Both the position numbers and the translations under genes were made by a program. This document shows, piece after piece, positions 52,037 to 61,798 of a stretch of DNA of 64,000 nucleotides. Where the stretch lies: contig WRDR01000001.1 in NCBI GenBank assembly GCA_009779745.1, forward strand, positions 1 through 64,000. Direction: 5' to 3'. Each line of letters starts with the position of its first letter. Position 1 is the stretch's first letter. This stretch comes from Alphaproteobacteria bacterium (lineage in GTDB: Bacteria; Pseudomonadota; Alphaproteobacteria; UBA9219). Under the pieces are notes generated by a model. That model worked only from the letters and a program-made list of their open reading frames with translations, did no database searches and was not told the DNA's origin.

Positions 52037-54086
52037 CGAAGATGAAAAAATTTCGGTATCAGATCAGCCTAATATGGCTGATATGGACAGAGTTTTGTTA
52101 AAGAATAATATAGAAATATTCCCGGATCTGCCTCTGCCGGAATTTGATACCATAGGCGGCAAGGCATACGCTGCAAGATTCAAGACAGATACCTATCTTA
52201 GCTTATACGCTGTTGTGTGTACGTCTATCGTGCTTACAAGACTGGAGACAATACAGACTATGCTGGTTACAGAGAGCACCAATATAGTAAAACTAATAGC
52301 CTCCGGCATAATTTGGTGGGCGGACGGGAACAGGTATACTGTACTGGTGTGGCAGAAACCCATAGAGCCGAGGCTGTCTAAAACGCTGCAGAATCCGAGC
52401 GCACTAAGTTCTCTGAAAGAAGAGGCTACAATTAAAAACTTCATAACTTCTATGGTAAACGGGCTGTTTACGCTGCAAAATTCAGGAGTAGTACATGACG
52501 GGATTAATACAGACACTATTTACTGGGGAGCCGGCTCGCAGGACAGCCTCCAAATAGGAGAGTGTTTATCGTTTCCTCACGCTGCCATACAGCCTGTAAG
52601 TTTTTTGAATATAGAACGCTCTATAGCGCAGCCTCTGGGAAGAGGCCCTGGTCATTATACAGATGATGCTTATGCATTTGGAATTGTTCTGGCGCATTTG
52701 CTTTTGGGCAGAGATCCCTTTGAAGGGAAGACTGATGCAGAGATAATCAGCATGAAGCGGGAGGCAGGCAGCTTTGCCGCAGTCATGCAGGGAGTAAAAA
52801 TAGCTTCGTCATATACGGAAATTCTCAAAGGCGTTTTAGCAGATGATGCCGGCAGCAGAATTACTGCCGCAGATCTGATGAATCATATGGAAAGCCGAAA
52901 GTATATGCGCAGGAGCAATGACAAGTGGAGAAAAGCAGTAAGAAGTTTTCCTTTCATGGGTAAGGAGTATTGGTATGTGCCTCCGCTTGCAGCCGCATTC
53001 GGCGAGAACCCTCAGGAAGCGGCAAAAGAAATAGAAAATGATAATCTTGAAAAATGGATAGAGCGTTCCATACTAGATGAAGATAAGGCTGACGATATAA
53101 GAGATGCTGTGCGGCATTTGAAGCAGGAAAACAGCCCTTATAATCATAAAAGCAAGCTGGTTTCTACTGTGAATGTAATTTTAGATTCGAATGCTCCTAT
53201 AAGATACGAAGAGATTAGCGTTATGCCTAGGGGAATACCGGTGATGCTGGCGGAAGCTATAGTGAATAATAAATCTACGAAAGTTCTGTCTGAGGTAATA
53301 GGCAGTCTGCTGCCTATTACCTGGTTGGAGAGGCAAAAAGATGCGGCGCAGGATTTAACATCCGTGATGCAAGTATTTGAGAAGATGAGGGCTGCTGTAA
53401 ACAAGGCAACGTATGGGAACGGCATAGAAAGAGCTGTGTATGAAGGGAATCAGAGTATTCCGTGTTTAAGTCCGATAGTAAAAAAATATTATGTGCTGAA
53501 GCCCTCACAGCTGATTCAGGTGCTGGAAGAGATAGGCCTTAACAATGAGGAAAAAACGACTATGCCTATGGATAGGCACATTGCAGCCTTCCTGATAGCA
53601 AAAGGTGTTATTTTAGAAAAAGTATGTGTAGATTTATCCTCTTTTGACAATAAAGAGAAAGCTGTCAATTTGCTGACTGTGTTTAAACTTTTACAAAGCA
53701 AATACGACAATGAAAAACTGCCTGGGCTTTGCAAGTGGATTGGCTCACAAGTTATGAAGCCCATACTGGAAGAGTATAAGAATTTGGAAATGCGTGAAAG
53801 GATACAGGAAAGAGCAGAGCAGTTGATGCTGGAAGGCAATGTAGGCAGGCTGTTTGAACTGCTGGACAATCAGGAGTTTATACGGCAGGACAGAGAAGAT
53901 TTGGCATTGTCTAAGCAGATATACAAAGGGATACTAAAGGAAATAGAAACGCTTCAAAAGCAGATACCGGACACAGAAGGCGTTATGATGACTTCCGGGC
54001 GGGACGTAGCTGTTTTATTGAGCATACTGTGCTCGATTATCATAGTGAGTTTTGTGATACTGAGGTTTATGTTTGGGCTTTTATGA
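52020..54086 (+). CDS. tail-anchored protein-kinase-like protein (pseudokinase)
   Basis: 688 residues from the ATG at 52020 (GAAGGAG 6 bases upstream, overlapping tilS). A kinase-like domain spans ~40-310: GVVHDGINTDTIYW aligns with the catalytic loop (HRDxKPxN) but has Gly in place of Asp, Asn for Lys and Thr for Asn, and DFG is not visible (LQIGECL). The activation-segment-like DDAYAFGIVLAHLLLGRDPFEGK is kept. A long helical region follows and one C-terminal membrane segment (VAVLLSILCSIIIVSFVILRFMFGLL). So it is likely a membrane-tethered pseudokinase. It replaces ftsH in the usual tilS position. Confidence 0.7.
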   Translation: MEPPYNEDEKISVSDQPNMADMDRVLLKNNIEIFPDLPLPEFDTIGGKAYAARFKTDTYLSLYAVVCTSIVLTRLETIQTMLVTESTNIVKLIASGIIWWADGNRYTVLVWQKPIEPRLSKTLQNPSALSSLKEEATIKNFITSMVNGLFTLQNSGVVHDGINTDTIYWGAGSQDSLQIGECLSFPHAAIQPVSFLNIERSIAQPLGRGPGHYTDDAYAFGIVLAHLLLGRDPFEGKTDAEIISMKREAGSFAAVMQGVKIASSYTEILKGVLADDAGSRITAADLMNHMESRKYMRRSNDKWRKAVRSFPFMGKEYWYVPPLAAAFGENPQEAAKEIENDNLEKWIERSILDEDKADDIRDAVRHLKQENSPYNHKSKLVSTVNVILDSNAPIRYEEISVMPRGIPVMLAEAIVNNKSTKVLSEVIGSLLPITWLERQKDAAQDLTSVMQVFEKMRAAVNKATYGNGIERAVYEGNQSIPCLSPIVKKYYVLKPSQLIQVLEEIGLNNEEKTTMPMDRHIAAFLIAKGVILEKVCVDLSSFDNKEKAVNLLTVFKLLQSKYDNEKLPGLCKWIGSQVMKPILEEYKNLEMRERIQERAEQLMLEGNVGRLFELLDNQEFIRQDREDLALSKQIYKGILKEIETLQKQIPDTEGVMMTSGRDVAVLLSILCSIIIVSFVILRFMFGLL

Positions 54087-54087
54087 A

Positions 54088-54147
54088 ATTAGTGCGGCAG
54101 GAGTAGGGAATTTGTTAGATGTCGTAACTCTTCCGCCTACGCCTTAG
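54088..54147 (+). pseudogene. remnant of the AVSTINLG-type repeat gene
   Basis: Directly after the pseudokinase, ISAAGVGNLLDVVTLPPTP then TAG. It matches the end of the damaged gene at 26-895 (SAAAGIGNLLDVVDL and LDVVTLPPSD), but nothing else of that gene is left. It has no start. It shows that the repeat family once had, or moved, more than one copy. Confidence 0.6.
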
Positions 54148-54277
54148 CTCCGGTGCGACTACGCCCGCCTTCTGAATAATATCTGTGCGCAGCTGCCTCT
54201 CTCCGCATTTCATACTTCACATTTTAGTTAAATTATGTTAACCATATTGCGAAGCGTTAACTATAAAGGAAGAAATC

Positions 54278-56668
54278 ATGTATGAAGAGGATGATAAAAC
54301 GCCGGATAAAGAACAGGCTGAAATACTGGAAGCTCATCACATAGTAGAAAATGAGTTTGCCAAAGCAGTCAGGCGTTTTGAGGAGCTGAAACAGTTTTGT
54401 TCCTTACCGGTACCGACAACAGTAAACAAAGAGTACTCTGCGATAAACGGAAAGATACAGAGACTGATGAGAGCCTTTATAAAGCAGACGCATCCCTTAG
54501 AGATTACTAAACAGGCAATGGAGTACTGGATTGACTCTATGCAAAGAAGCGTTCTTTTTATGGATGTCCTAAGACAGCGCAGCAACACGCACATAGAGTA
54601 TGAAAAGCAGGAAAAACCTACTGTTTTATACTTTAAGTACGAAATGATTTTGGACGGGAAAACTTTAGCAAAGCCTGTTAATTATTATTTGCTGAAGATA
54701 CTGCCGCCTGAAGGAGTAGAGACAGATCCTAAGAAAAGACCTGTAATAGTGTTTGATCCCAGAGCCGGACACGGTCCGGGAATTGGAGGAATGAAAGAAA
54801 ACAGCGAAATAGGAGGCTCTTTGAAGATGGGGTATCCGTGTTATTTCGTGGGCTTTTTTCCTAAGCCGGTAGAAGGTCAGACAATAGAAGACGTGTGCAA
54901 TGCCGAGGCTGTTTTTATATCTAAAGTCATAGAAATGCACCCGGAGGCACCGAAACCGTGTCTTATCGGAAACTGTCAGGCAGGCTGGCAGATAGCGATA
55001 GTCGCTGCCGTGTATCCCGAATTAGTCGGAGTGCTGGTACTGCCCGGTGCTCCTATGTCGTATTGGATGGGGGTTAGAGGCGAGAACCCGATGAGGTACG
55101 AGGGCGGTCTGGCTCTTGGGTCATGGGTGTCGGCTTTTATGAGTGATTTGGGCAACGGGTTATTTGACGGAGCATGGCTTGTATCGAATTTTGAAAGGCT
55201 TAATCCTGCTAATACGTACTGGAAAAAAGCGCACAATTTGTACTCTAAGATAGACACGGAAGTACAGCGTTTTCTTGATTTTGAAAAGTGGTGGGGAAGC
55301 CCGGTATTCCTGAACAAAAAAGAAATACAGTTCATAGTAAACGGCTTGTTCATAGGCAACAGACTGAGCGGCGCAAGGTTAAGAACGTCCGATAGACTGC
55401 GGATTGACCTCCGGAATATTAAGTCTCCTATATTGGTATTCTGCTCTTACGGAGACGATATAACGCCTCCTCAGCAGGCGTTAGGCTGGATAACGGACGG
55501 CTTCAAAACAGACGAAGAAATTATAGTTTCCGGACAGACTATAATTTACGCGCTGCACGAAACTATAGGGCACTTGGGAATATTTGTGTCCAGCTCTGTG
55601 TCTACCAAAGAGCATGAGAAGTTTATGAGCAATCTCAATTTGATAGAATCGCTGCCGCCCGGACTGTACGAGGCAGTTGTGATTACGAAAGATGACAGCA
55701 CTGAGCACGCAGGATTAGCATCCGGAGATTATGTTATCAGATTTGAAGAGCGGAAGCTTGATGACATAAGAGCTATCGGAGGCAACAGCGAAGAAGACGA
55801 CAGGTGCTTTTATGCTGTTAAGAGAGTGTCCGAGAGTATGCTGGGACTGTACGAGACTTATGTTTCTCCTTGGGTGCGGGCATGTTCCAACAGCGATACG
55901 GCGGAAGTCGTAAGGAATCTGCACCCTATAAGGGTACGCTATAAAATGTTCTCTGATGAAAACATGCTGCTGTCATGGGTAACTCCTAAGATAATAGAGA
56001 GCGTAAAAGCCAATAGAAGACCGGTATCTGAAGGCAATTTTTTCTGGAATCTGCAAGAAGTAATATCCGATACTATTATTGCTAATCTTAATGTGTATCA
56101 TAAAGCGAAAGACATGCTTACTGAAAAGCTGTTTTTTGAGATTTACGGAGACAAGTTCACACAGGCATTTTTCGGGTTATTGGACGGAGAAGTGTATGCG
56201 CGGTATGCTGCGTTTGGGTTGGAGAGAGAACGCAACATTAAGACTCGTATGGCGAAGCTGTTGAACTCTGCGACTAAAGGCGGGCTGCCCGAGGCTTTGA
56301 TGAGAGGGCTTTTGTATGTGGTCAGAGGCGGAAACGGTTTTGATGAGAGGGAGTTTAGGATGCTGAGGCAGCTTTGTGATGCCAGTAAAGTTTTGCCTAA
56401 GCTGTCGAATTCCGAGTTTAGGGATCTTATGAAAACGCAGCACGGACTGCTTAATTTAGATGAAAGGAATGCACTTAAAACAATACCGATGTTGTTGACC
56501 AGAACGACAGAGGCAGCGGCCAGAGAAGCGTTATCCGCAATACATACTGTTGTGAGAGCCTCCGGTGCATACTCTATGGAAGAACGCCGCAGGCTTGAGG
56601 AGTTAGAGAATTATTTCTCAGCTGCTACTTCTAGTCAGACTGTTGATGCTAACAAGGAAAATGAGTAG
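54278..56668 (+). CDS. DUF3141 alpha/beta-hydrolase-like protein
   Basis: 796 residues matching DUF3141/PhaC-like proteins: an N-terminal helical part, then an alpha/beta-hydrolase core with VIVFDPRAGHGPGIGG, a GNCQAGWQIAI nucleophile elbow (G-x-C-x-x-G, Cys as in PHA synthases), SPILVFCSYGDDITPP (acid) and ALHETIGHLGIF (His). The C-terminal ~300 residues are helical. In other Alphaproteobacteria members sit near phosphotransacetylase/PHA genes; no such genes are here. Function unproven. Confidence 0.8.
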   Translation: MYEEDDKTPDKEQAEILEAHHIVENEFAKAVRRFEELKQFCSLPVPTTVNKEYSAINGKIQRLMRAFIKQTHPLEITKQAMEYWIDSMQRSVLFMDVLRQRSNTHIEYEKQEKPTVLYFKYEMILDGKTLAKPVNYYLLKILPPEGVETDPKKRPVIVFDPRAGHGPGIGGMKENSEIGGSLKMGYPCYFVGFFPKPVEGQTIEDVCNAEAVFISKVIEMHPEAPKPCLIGNCQAGWQIAIVAAVYPELVGVLVLPGAPMSYWMGVRGENPMRYEGGLALGSWVSAFMSDLGNGLFDGAWLVSNFERLNPANTYWKKAHNLYSKIDTEVQRFLDFEKWWGSPVFLNKKEIQFIVNGLFIGNRLSGARLRTSDRLRIDLRNIKSPILVFCSYGDDITPPQQALGWITDGFKTDEEIIVSGQTIIYALHETIGHLGIFVSSSVSTKEHEKFMSNLNLIESLPPGLYEAVVITKDDSTEHAGLASGDYVIRFEERKLDDIRAIGGNSEEDDRCFYAVKRVSESMLGLYETYVSPWVRACSNSDTAEVVRNLHPIRVRYKMFSDENMLLSWVTPKIIESVKANRRPVSEGNFFWNLQEVISDTIIANLNVYHKAKDMLTEKLFFEIYGDKFTQAFFGLLDGEVYARYAAFGLERERNIKTRMAKLLNSATKGGLPEALMRGLLYVVRGGNGFDEREFRMLRQLCDASKVLPKLSNSEFRDLMKTQHGLLNLDERNALKTIPMLLTRTTEAAAREALSAIHTVVRASGAYSMEERRRLEELENYFSAATSSQTVDANKENE

Positions 56669-56675
56669 TAAAAAA

Positions 56676-56742
56676 AGTGTTGAGTGTGGAGTTAGAGCAT
56701 GTATACCAATTCCACACTCCACTCTCAACACTCCACACTTTC
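56676..56742. repeat. inverted TGGAGTG heptamer array
   Basis: AGTGTTGAGTGTGGAGT faces ACTCCACTCTCAACACT, with CCACACT units around. It lies between the convergent DUF3141 and mazG ends, and the mazG stop codon is within the right arm. Confidence 0.7.
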
Positions 56743-57507
56743 CTTCGCCTCCTGCCACAGGGCTTCCATTTCTTCCAAACTTGCGTCTTGAATTCTTTTC
56801 CCGGATTTTTCCAGTGCTGTTTCTATGTGGGTGAAGCGGGTTTGGAATTTTCGGTTTGTTTGGCGGAGGGCGGATTCCGGGTCTACGCCCAGCTTTCTGC
56901 AAAGGTTTACTACTGCGAACAGAACATCTCCCAGTTCTTCTTGGATATGTTCTTTAGAGTCTTTTGCTGTTTCTTTTTCCAACTCTCCTATTTCCTCTTT
57001 TATTTTAGCTATGATTCCGTCTGCATTGTCCCAGTCAAATCCGACTCTTGAGGCTCTTTTTTGCAGCTTCATGGCTCTGGTTAAAGCAGGGATTGCCGTA
57101 CTTATGCCTTCCATGACTCGTGATTGTTTTTTCTTTGCCTGTTTATCTTTATCCCAGTTCAACAAAACTTCGTCCGCATCTTTTACTGTTCTTGTATCGA
57201 AAACATGAGGGTGTCTTTCTATCATCTTGCTTGCAACACAGTCTGCTACTTCGTAAAAATCAAACAGTCCGGATTCTTTTGCCATTTGAGCGTGGAAGAC
57301 TATTTGAAACAGCACGTCTCCCAGTTCTTCTTTGATGTTGGGAATGTCGTTATTTTCTATTGCCTCTACGAGTTCGTATGTTTCTTCTATGGTATAAGGA
57401 GCGATAGAGGCAAACGTCTGTTTTATATCCCACGGACAGCCGGTATCGGGATCTCGTAATTTATCCATAACCTCCAAAAGCCTTTTTATATTTTCACTCA
57501 TTTTCAA
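56725..57507 (-). CDS. mazG: nucleoside triphosphate pyrophosphohydrolase MazG
   Basis: 260 residues with two MazG domains: CPWDIKQTFASIAPYTIEETYELVEAIE with KEELGDVLFQIVFHA, and a second ALTRAMKLQKRASRVGFDWDN ... KEEIGELEKE with QEELGDVLFAVVNLCRKLG. E-x-x-E and E-x-x-D metal sites are kept in both. Removes damaged NTPs. The tail (ECV) reaches into the repeat array. Confidence 0.94.
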   Translation of the reverse strand: MKMSENIKRLLEVMDKLRDPDTGCPWDIKQTFASIAPYTIEETYELVEAIENNDIPNIKEELGDVLFQIVFHAQMAKESGLFDFYEVADCVASKMIERHPHVFDTRTVKDADEVLLNWDKDKQAKKKQSRVMEGISTAIPALTRAMKLQKRASRVGFDWDNADGIIAKIKEEIGELEKETAKDSKEHIQEELGDVLFAVVNLCRKLGVDPESALRQTNRKFQTRFTHIETALEKSGKRIQDASLEEMEALWQEAKESVEC

Positions 57508-57517
57508 TTTTCCATTT

Positions 57518-58441
57518 TCAATTTTCCATTATACCCATAACGGCAGTAAAAATATCCTCCGGTCTAATACTGTGCATAAGGTGCTTCTCCGGAATGCCTT
57601 TTGCCAGTATCTTTAACAGCTCTTCTCTGGATTCTTTAGTTTTTACTACGGCGCAGTGGGTTCCGTAAGGCGCATAGTGTTCAGGATAGCCGGGACCAAA
57701 AAGCCCTATGGTAGGTACTTTTAGTGCGGCGGCTATATGCATAAGTCCGGAATCATTGCCAATATACGCTTTTGCTTTTTTAATACAGGCGCATGCGAAC
57801 TGTATGTTTTTTCCTATTACCGGAATCAGCTTGTCAGTCGGAATGATTTGAAATAAAGGCTCAAGCTGATTCTGTTCTTCTGCGCTTGATAGAATCATTA
57901 TAGAAAAGCCATCTTTCAGCAGCATAGGAATAAGCGTCAACCAACTCTCCATAGGCAACTGTTTATGAACCCAATTAGCTGTAGGACATATAGCAATTAT
58001 AGGAATATTGTCCGGAATAAGCTGATTGACCTCTTTTTCAACCTTCGGGTCAATCCAGATTTCCGGTTCAGGCACGTAATCTATGCCTAGTATTGATGCG
58101 TTTTCTTCAACTTTATGCAGTTTCTCAAGTCTTTTTGATAAGATTTTGGTTTCTTTAGAGAAAAGCAATCGAGAGACTATGCTGTTTCTTAGATCTACGA
58201 CTAAATCCCACCGTGTTGTGAAGCATTTAAGGTATAACATTAACCAATGTTTATTAAATTTCTGTTTTTTCAGTACAATCAGCTTTTCCAATCTGGGAAC
58301 TGCGGTAAAAAGATCGCCGCAGTAAGCTCCGTGTACTATAGTAAATTCGGCTTTCGGATATGTTGTTAGCAAATAGCTTAATACTCCGGAAGAAAGGACT
58401 GCATCTCCCAGTCTGTTAGAAGTAATAAAAAGTATTTTCAT
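57518..58441 (-). CDS. glycosyltransferase family 9 (heptosyltransferase-like)
   Basis: 307 residues, GT-B. ILFITSNRLGDAVLSSGVLSYLL at the N-terminus (acceptor side), IAICPTANWVHKQLP in the middle, and the donor-site block YIGNDSGLMHIAAALKVPTIGLFGPGYPEHYAPYG. The family adds ADP-heptose or related sugars to LPS core. Follows mazG with a short spacer on the same strand. Confidence 0.88.
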   Translation of the reverse strand: MKILFITSNRLGDAVLSSGVLSYLLTTYPKAEFTIVHGAYCGDLFTAVPRLEKLIVLKKQKFNKHWLMLYLKCFTTRWDLVVDLRNSIVSRLLFSKETKILSKRLEKLHKVEENASILGIDYVPEPEIWIDPKVEKEVNQLIPDNIPIIAICPTANWVHKQLPMESWLTLIPMLLKDGFSIMILSSAEEQNQLEPLFQIIPTDKLIPVIGKNIQFACACIKKAKAYIGNDSGLMHIAAALKVPTIGLFGPGYPEHYAPYGTHCAVVKTKESREELLKILAKGIPEKHLMHSIRPEDIFTAVMGIMEN

Positions 58442-58510
58442 TTTTTGTTGTCTTAAGGTTGTTTATAATCTAAAAGTACTTCTTTAAAGCAATCATGTAA
58501 AGTTATTTAA

Positions 58511-59989
58511 ATGGCGATAGTAGAAATTTGGACTGACGGAGCTTGCAGCGGAAACCCCGGAGTTGGAGGCTGGGGAGTGCTTTTGCGCTGCGGCGAGTTT
58601 GAGAAAGAACTTTCAGGGCGGGAGCCTGATACTACCAACAACAGAATGGAGCTTACCGCTGCGATAAAGGGGCTTGAGGCTCTAAGGAACAGCTCTGAAG
58701 TTAAGCTGTATACGGACAGTCAGTATGTTCAAAAAGGCATTACAGAGTGGATACATGGCTGGAAAAAGAATAATTGGAAAACAGCGGATAAGAAGCCGGT
58801 AAAGAATGAAGACTTATGGCAAAAGCTATGCGCGCTTGCCGAGCAGCATAAAGTAGAGTTTATCTGGGTGAGGGGACACAGCGGCTTAGAGGAAAATGAG
58901 CGGGTTGATATGCTTGCTGTGAGTGCTATTCATGGCTGTGTTTATAATGACAGCGAAAACAAAGCATGCACTTCTTTGAAAGAGCTTCAAGGGCTGGGGC
59001 TTATTAAGGAAACAGAGGATATTGACGCTATAGAACGGGTAATCGAAAAGTATCCGGTGCTTATTCCTTCCTCTGTGTTGAAAAAAATAGATGCGGAGCC
59101 TGTAAGACTTCAATTTGTCCCTGATGCAAGGGAGCTTATAGTAAAAGAAGATGAGCTTGCCGATCCTATAGGAGACTGGAAAGACAGCCCTATGACCGGA
59201 GTTGTTCACCGTTATCCGGACAGAGTGCTTTTGAAGGTGACCAATGCGTGCAAAGTTAATTGCCGGTTCTGTTTTAGAAAAGAGCGGCTTCTTAATCAGA
59301 CTGTCGGCGGAGGATTTCTTGCTTCCGAGCAAGACATAGATAACGCCGCTGCATATATACGTGAACGCAAAGAGGTAAGCGAAGTGCTTTTATCAGGAGG
59401 CGATCCTTTAACGCTGTCTGATAAAAAGCTGAAAACTATCATAGACAAGATTTGCGATATTGAACATGTGAAGATTATAAGAATAAACACCAGAGCTCCT
59501 GTAGCGGATTCTAAACGGATAACTGACGGATTGATTAGAGTTCTGAAATGCAGAAAAGCAGTTTACATAATGCTTCATTGCAACCACTCCAAAGAGCTAG
59601 GAGAGGAAGAAAGGCTTGCGTGCGCCAAGATTATAGACGCAGGAATTCCTATATTGTCTCAGAGCGTTCTGCTTAAAGGAGTCAATGACAGTTACGATGT
59701 TTTGGCTGAACTCATGAAGACTTTTGCCAAGAACAGGATTATTCCTCATTATCTGCATCATCTGGATAAGGCAAAGGGCATCAGCCATTTCAGGGTTCCC
59801 ATAGAAACAGGACAAGAGCTGGTAAAGAGGCTCAGAGGCAATATCTCCGGAATATGCCAGCCCAGATACATAATTGACATACCCGGAGGCTTCGGCAAGT
59901 GTCCTTTGGAGTCTGCTTTCATTCAGGAGCAGAAGGGAGGCGAACTAATTATCGAAGATTGGAAGGGCAGGGTGCACAAATATAGTTAA
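58511..59989 (+). CDS. RNase HI fused to lysine 2,3-aminomutase-like (KamA/EpmB) radical SAM enzyme
   Basis: 492 residues in one continuous frame. Residues 1-~145 are RNase HI with the whole active site: D9 (TDGACSG), E47 (RMELTAA), D69 (YTDSQYV), H123 and D133 (VDMLA). Residues ~153-492 are a lysine 2,3-aminomutase-like domain: [10 protein letters not shown], the cluster C247-x3-C251-x2-C254 ([11 protein letters not shown]), SGGDPL, HLDKAKG and [12 protein letters not shown]. It lacks the extra zinc domain, so EpmB size. The linker is about ten residues, with no stop codon. RNase HI removes RNA from hybrids; EpmB makes beta-lysine for EF-P. See findings. Confidence 0.92.
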   Translation: MAIVEIWTDGACSGNPGVGGWGVLLRCGEFEKELSGREPDTTNNRMELTAAIKGLEALRNSSEVKLYTDSQYVQKGITEWIHGWKKNNWKTADKKPVKNEDLWQKLCALAEQHKVEFIWVRGHSGLEENERVDMLAVSAIHGCVYNDSENKACTSLKELQGLGLIKETEDIDAIERVIEKYPVLIPSSVLKKIDAEPVRLQFVPDARELIVKEDELADPIGDWKDSPMTGVVHRYPDRVLLKVTNACKVNCRFCFRKERLLNQTVGGGFLASEQDIDNAAAYIRERKEVSEVLLSGGDPLTLSDKKLKTIIDKICDIEHVKIIRINTRAPVADSKRITDGLIRVLKCRKAVYIMLHCNHSKELGEEERLACAKIIDAGIPILSQSVLLKGVNDSYDVLAELMKTFAKNRIIPHYLHHLDKAKGISHFRVPIETGQELVKRLRGNISGICQPRYIIDIPGGFGKCPLESAFIQEQKGGELIIEDWKGRVHKYS

Positions 59990-60037
59990 TTCATTAAAAC
60001 TATTGCATTACAACAGAATATCCCGCAATATGCAGTT

Positions 60038-61789
60038 ATGTCATCTATTTTACAACAAGCAATAGACTTTCATAACAGCGGACACCTTGCTGCTGCTATT
60101 GCGTTGTACCGCTCTGTTCTCAGAGACGAGCCGGATAATCCTGATGCTCTTGCGCTCTTGGGGACGCTTTTAGTTTCTAAAAAAGATTTCAAAGAAGGAC
60201 TTAGCTTGCTCAAAGCAGCCGAACAATTGGATCCGAAGACCCCGCTGTTTAAAATGCACTTGGGCAATGCGTACTGCGAGCTCGAGGATTATAAAAATGC
60301 CGGACACTATTTTTCGGCTGCGGCTGAGGTAGAGCCCAATCTCTTCGATGCGCATTTCAAGCTGGCTCAGGTGCTGATAAAACTGGATAATTTTAAGGCG
60401 GCGGAAGAGGCTTTGGAAAAAGCAGTGCGCTTACAGCCTCAGGACGCAACAAGCCGTGTTCAGCTCAGCGAGATGTATTACAGAAATAACAACATAGAGA
60501 AAGCCAGAGATGAAGCTGTGAAAGCTATAGAACTGGCACCGGATAATCTGGGTGCGTTTATAGCATTGGCACTGGCACTTAATCGTCTTGATCAGGAAGA
60601 GAGCGCTCTTGAAGCTCTGGAGTGCGCTATAAAAATTAAGCCTGATTTTGCGCCGGTATGGAATATGCTGAGCTGCGTGTATCAGAAAATAGGAATGCTT
60701 GATGAGGCGGAGGCAATATCTCACAAGGCAATAGAGCTTGCAGGAGCTAAGATAGAAAATGAAGACACGAGGTTTGTTGAAGAGGAAGAATACAGCACAT
60801 ATCACTGGGACTTGGCTATATTGGAGCTGTTAAAGGGAGACTACGAAAGAGGATTTGCGCATTACAGGGCTAGGTTTAAAAGGCCGGAAAAGCATAAGAG
60901 GTTCGAGTTTCCAAGCGCAGTGTGGAAAGGCGAGAGCATACAGGGTAAAAAGATATTGGCAGTGGGAGAACAAGGTTACGGCGATGTGATAATGATGAGC
61001 AGGTTTTTGCCTCTCCTCAAGAGTTACGGAGCAGAGGTGGCTTTATTAGCAAGGCACCCTCTGAAAGAGCTTATGGAATCTGCAGGGCTGGCTGATTATG
61101 TGATAACAAAGCCTCCTAAGGAGCAGAATGAGTTTGATGTTCAGACATCTCTGTTTGATTTGCCGTATTATTTAGAGATGACGCCCGAGCGCATATCCGG
61201 CAAGCCGTATATACCGGTGCCCGCTATTGACGATAAAGATTTGCTGGAGCTTAGAAGGTATCTAAAGGGGCAGGGCGATAATAATCCGGTTGCCGTAGGA
61301 GTGGTTTGGGCTGGCAACAGCCTGTATGAAAACAGTGCGTACCGCGATATAGCTTTGTCATCGATAGAGCGGTTGTTCAAAAGTTACTATACAGGCAATG
61401 AACAGGAGTCTCAAGTTGAGTTTTACAATTTTACCAGAGATATTTCCGCAGAAGACATAGAGAGAATAGAGAAATACAGAGTAAAAGATTTGTCTAAGAA
61501 ATTGAATAATTTTTCCGATACGGCAAAGTATATTGCGCAAATGGATTTGATAATATCGTGCGATACGTCAGTAGCGCATCTTGCAGGGGCTATGGGCAAG
61601 CCGGTATGGACTCTTATACCGTTTTCGCCGGACTGGCGGTGGCTGATGGATAAAGAAGACACCTTCTGGTATAACAGCATGAGGCTGTTTAGACAGGCGG
61701 AAAGAAATGACTGGGACGAAGTGATTGCGAGAGTGATAAAAGAACTTGCAGAACATATTAAAGTGGTTAAATTAGGAATTAAAAATTAG
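60038..61789 (+). CDS. TPR protein with GT9-like glycosyltransferase domain
   Basis: 583 residues. N-terminal TPR array, about seven repeats in residues ~1-235 (for example ALALLGTLLVSKKDFKEGLSLLKAAEQLDP). Then a GT-B-like region: KKILAVGEQGYGDVIMMSRFLPLL, VAVGVVWAGNSLYENSAYRDIAL, and CDTSVAHLAGAMGKPVWTLIPFSPDWRWL. This architecture is frequent in Alphaproteobacteria near flagellar or polysaccharide genes and may glycosylate proteins or glycans. A heptamer series (AATTAGG) lies at its end. Confidence 0.85.
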   Translation: MSSILQQAIDFHNSGHLAAAIALYRSVLRDEPDNPDALALLGTLLVSKKDFKEGLSLLKAAEQLDPKTPLFKMHLGNAYCELEDYKNAGHYFSAAAEVEPNLFDAHFKLAQVLIKLDNFKAAEEALEKAVRLQPQDATSRVQLSEMYYRNNNIEKARDEAVKAIELAPDNLGAFIALALALNRLDQEESALEALECAIKIKPDFAPVWNMLSCVYQKIGMLDEAEAISHKAIELAGAKIENEDTRFVEEEEYSTYHWDLAILELLKGDYERGFAHYRARFKRPEKHKRFEFPSAVWKGESIQGKKILAVGEQGYGDVIMMSRFLPLLKSYGAEVALLARHPLKELMESAGLADYVITKPPKEQNEFDVQTSLFDLPYYLEMTPERISGKPYIPVPAIDDKDLLELRRYLKGQGDNNPVAVGVVWAGNSLYENSAYRDIALSSIERLFKSYYTGNEQESQVEFYNFTRDISAEDIERIEKYRVKDLSKKLNNFSDTAKYIAQMDLIISCDTSVAHLAGAMGKPVWTLIPFSPDWRWLMDKEDTFWYNSMRLFRQAERNDWDEVIARVIKELAEHIKVVKLGIKN

Positions 61790-61798
61790 GAGAAATCA

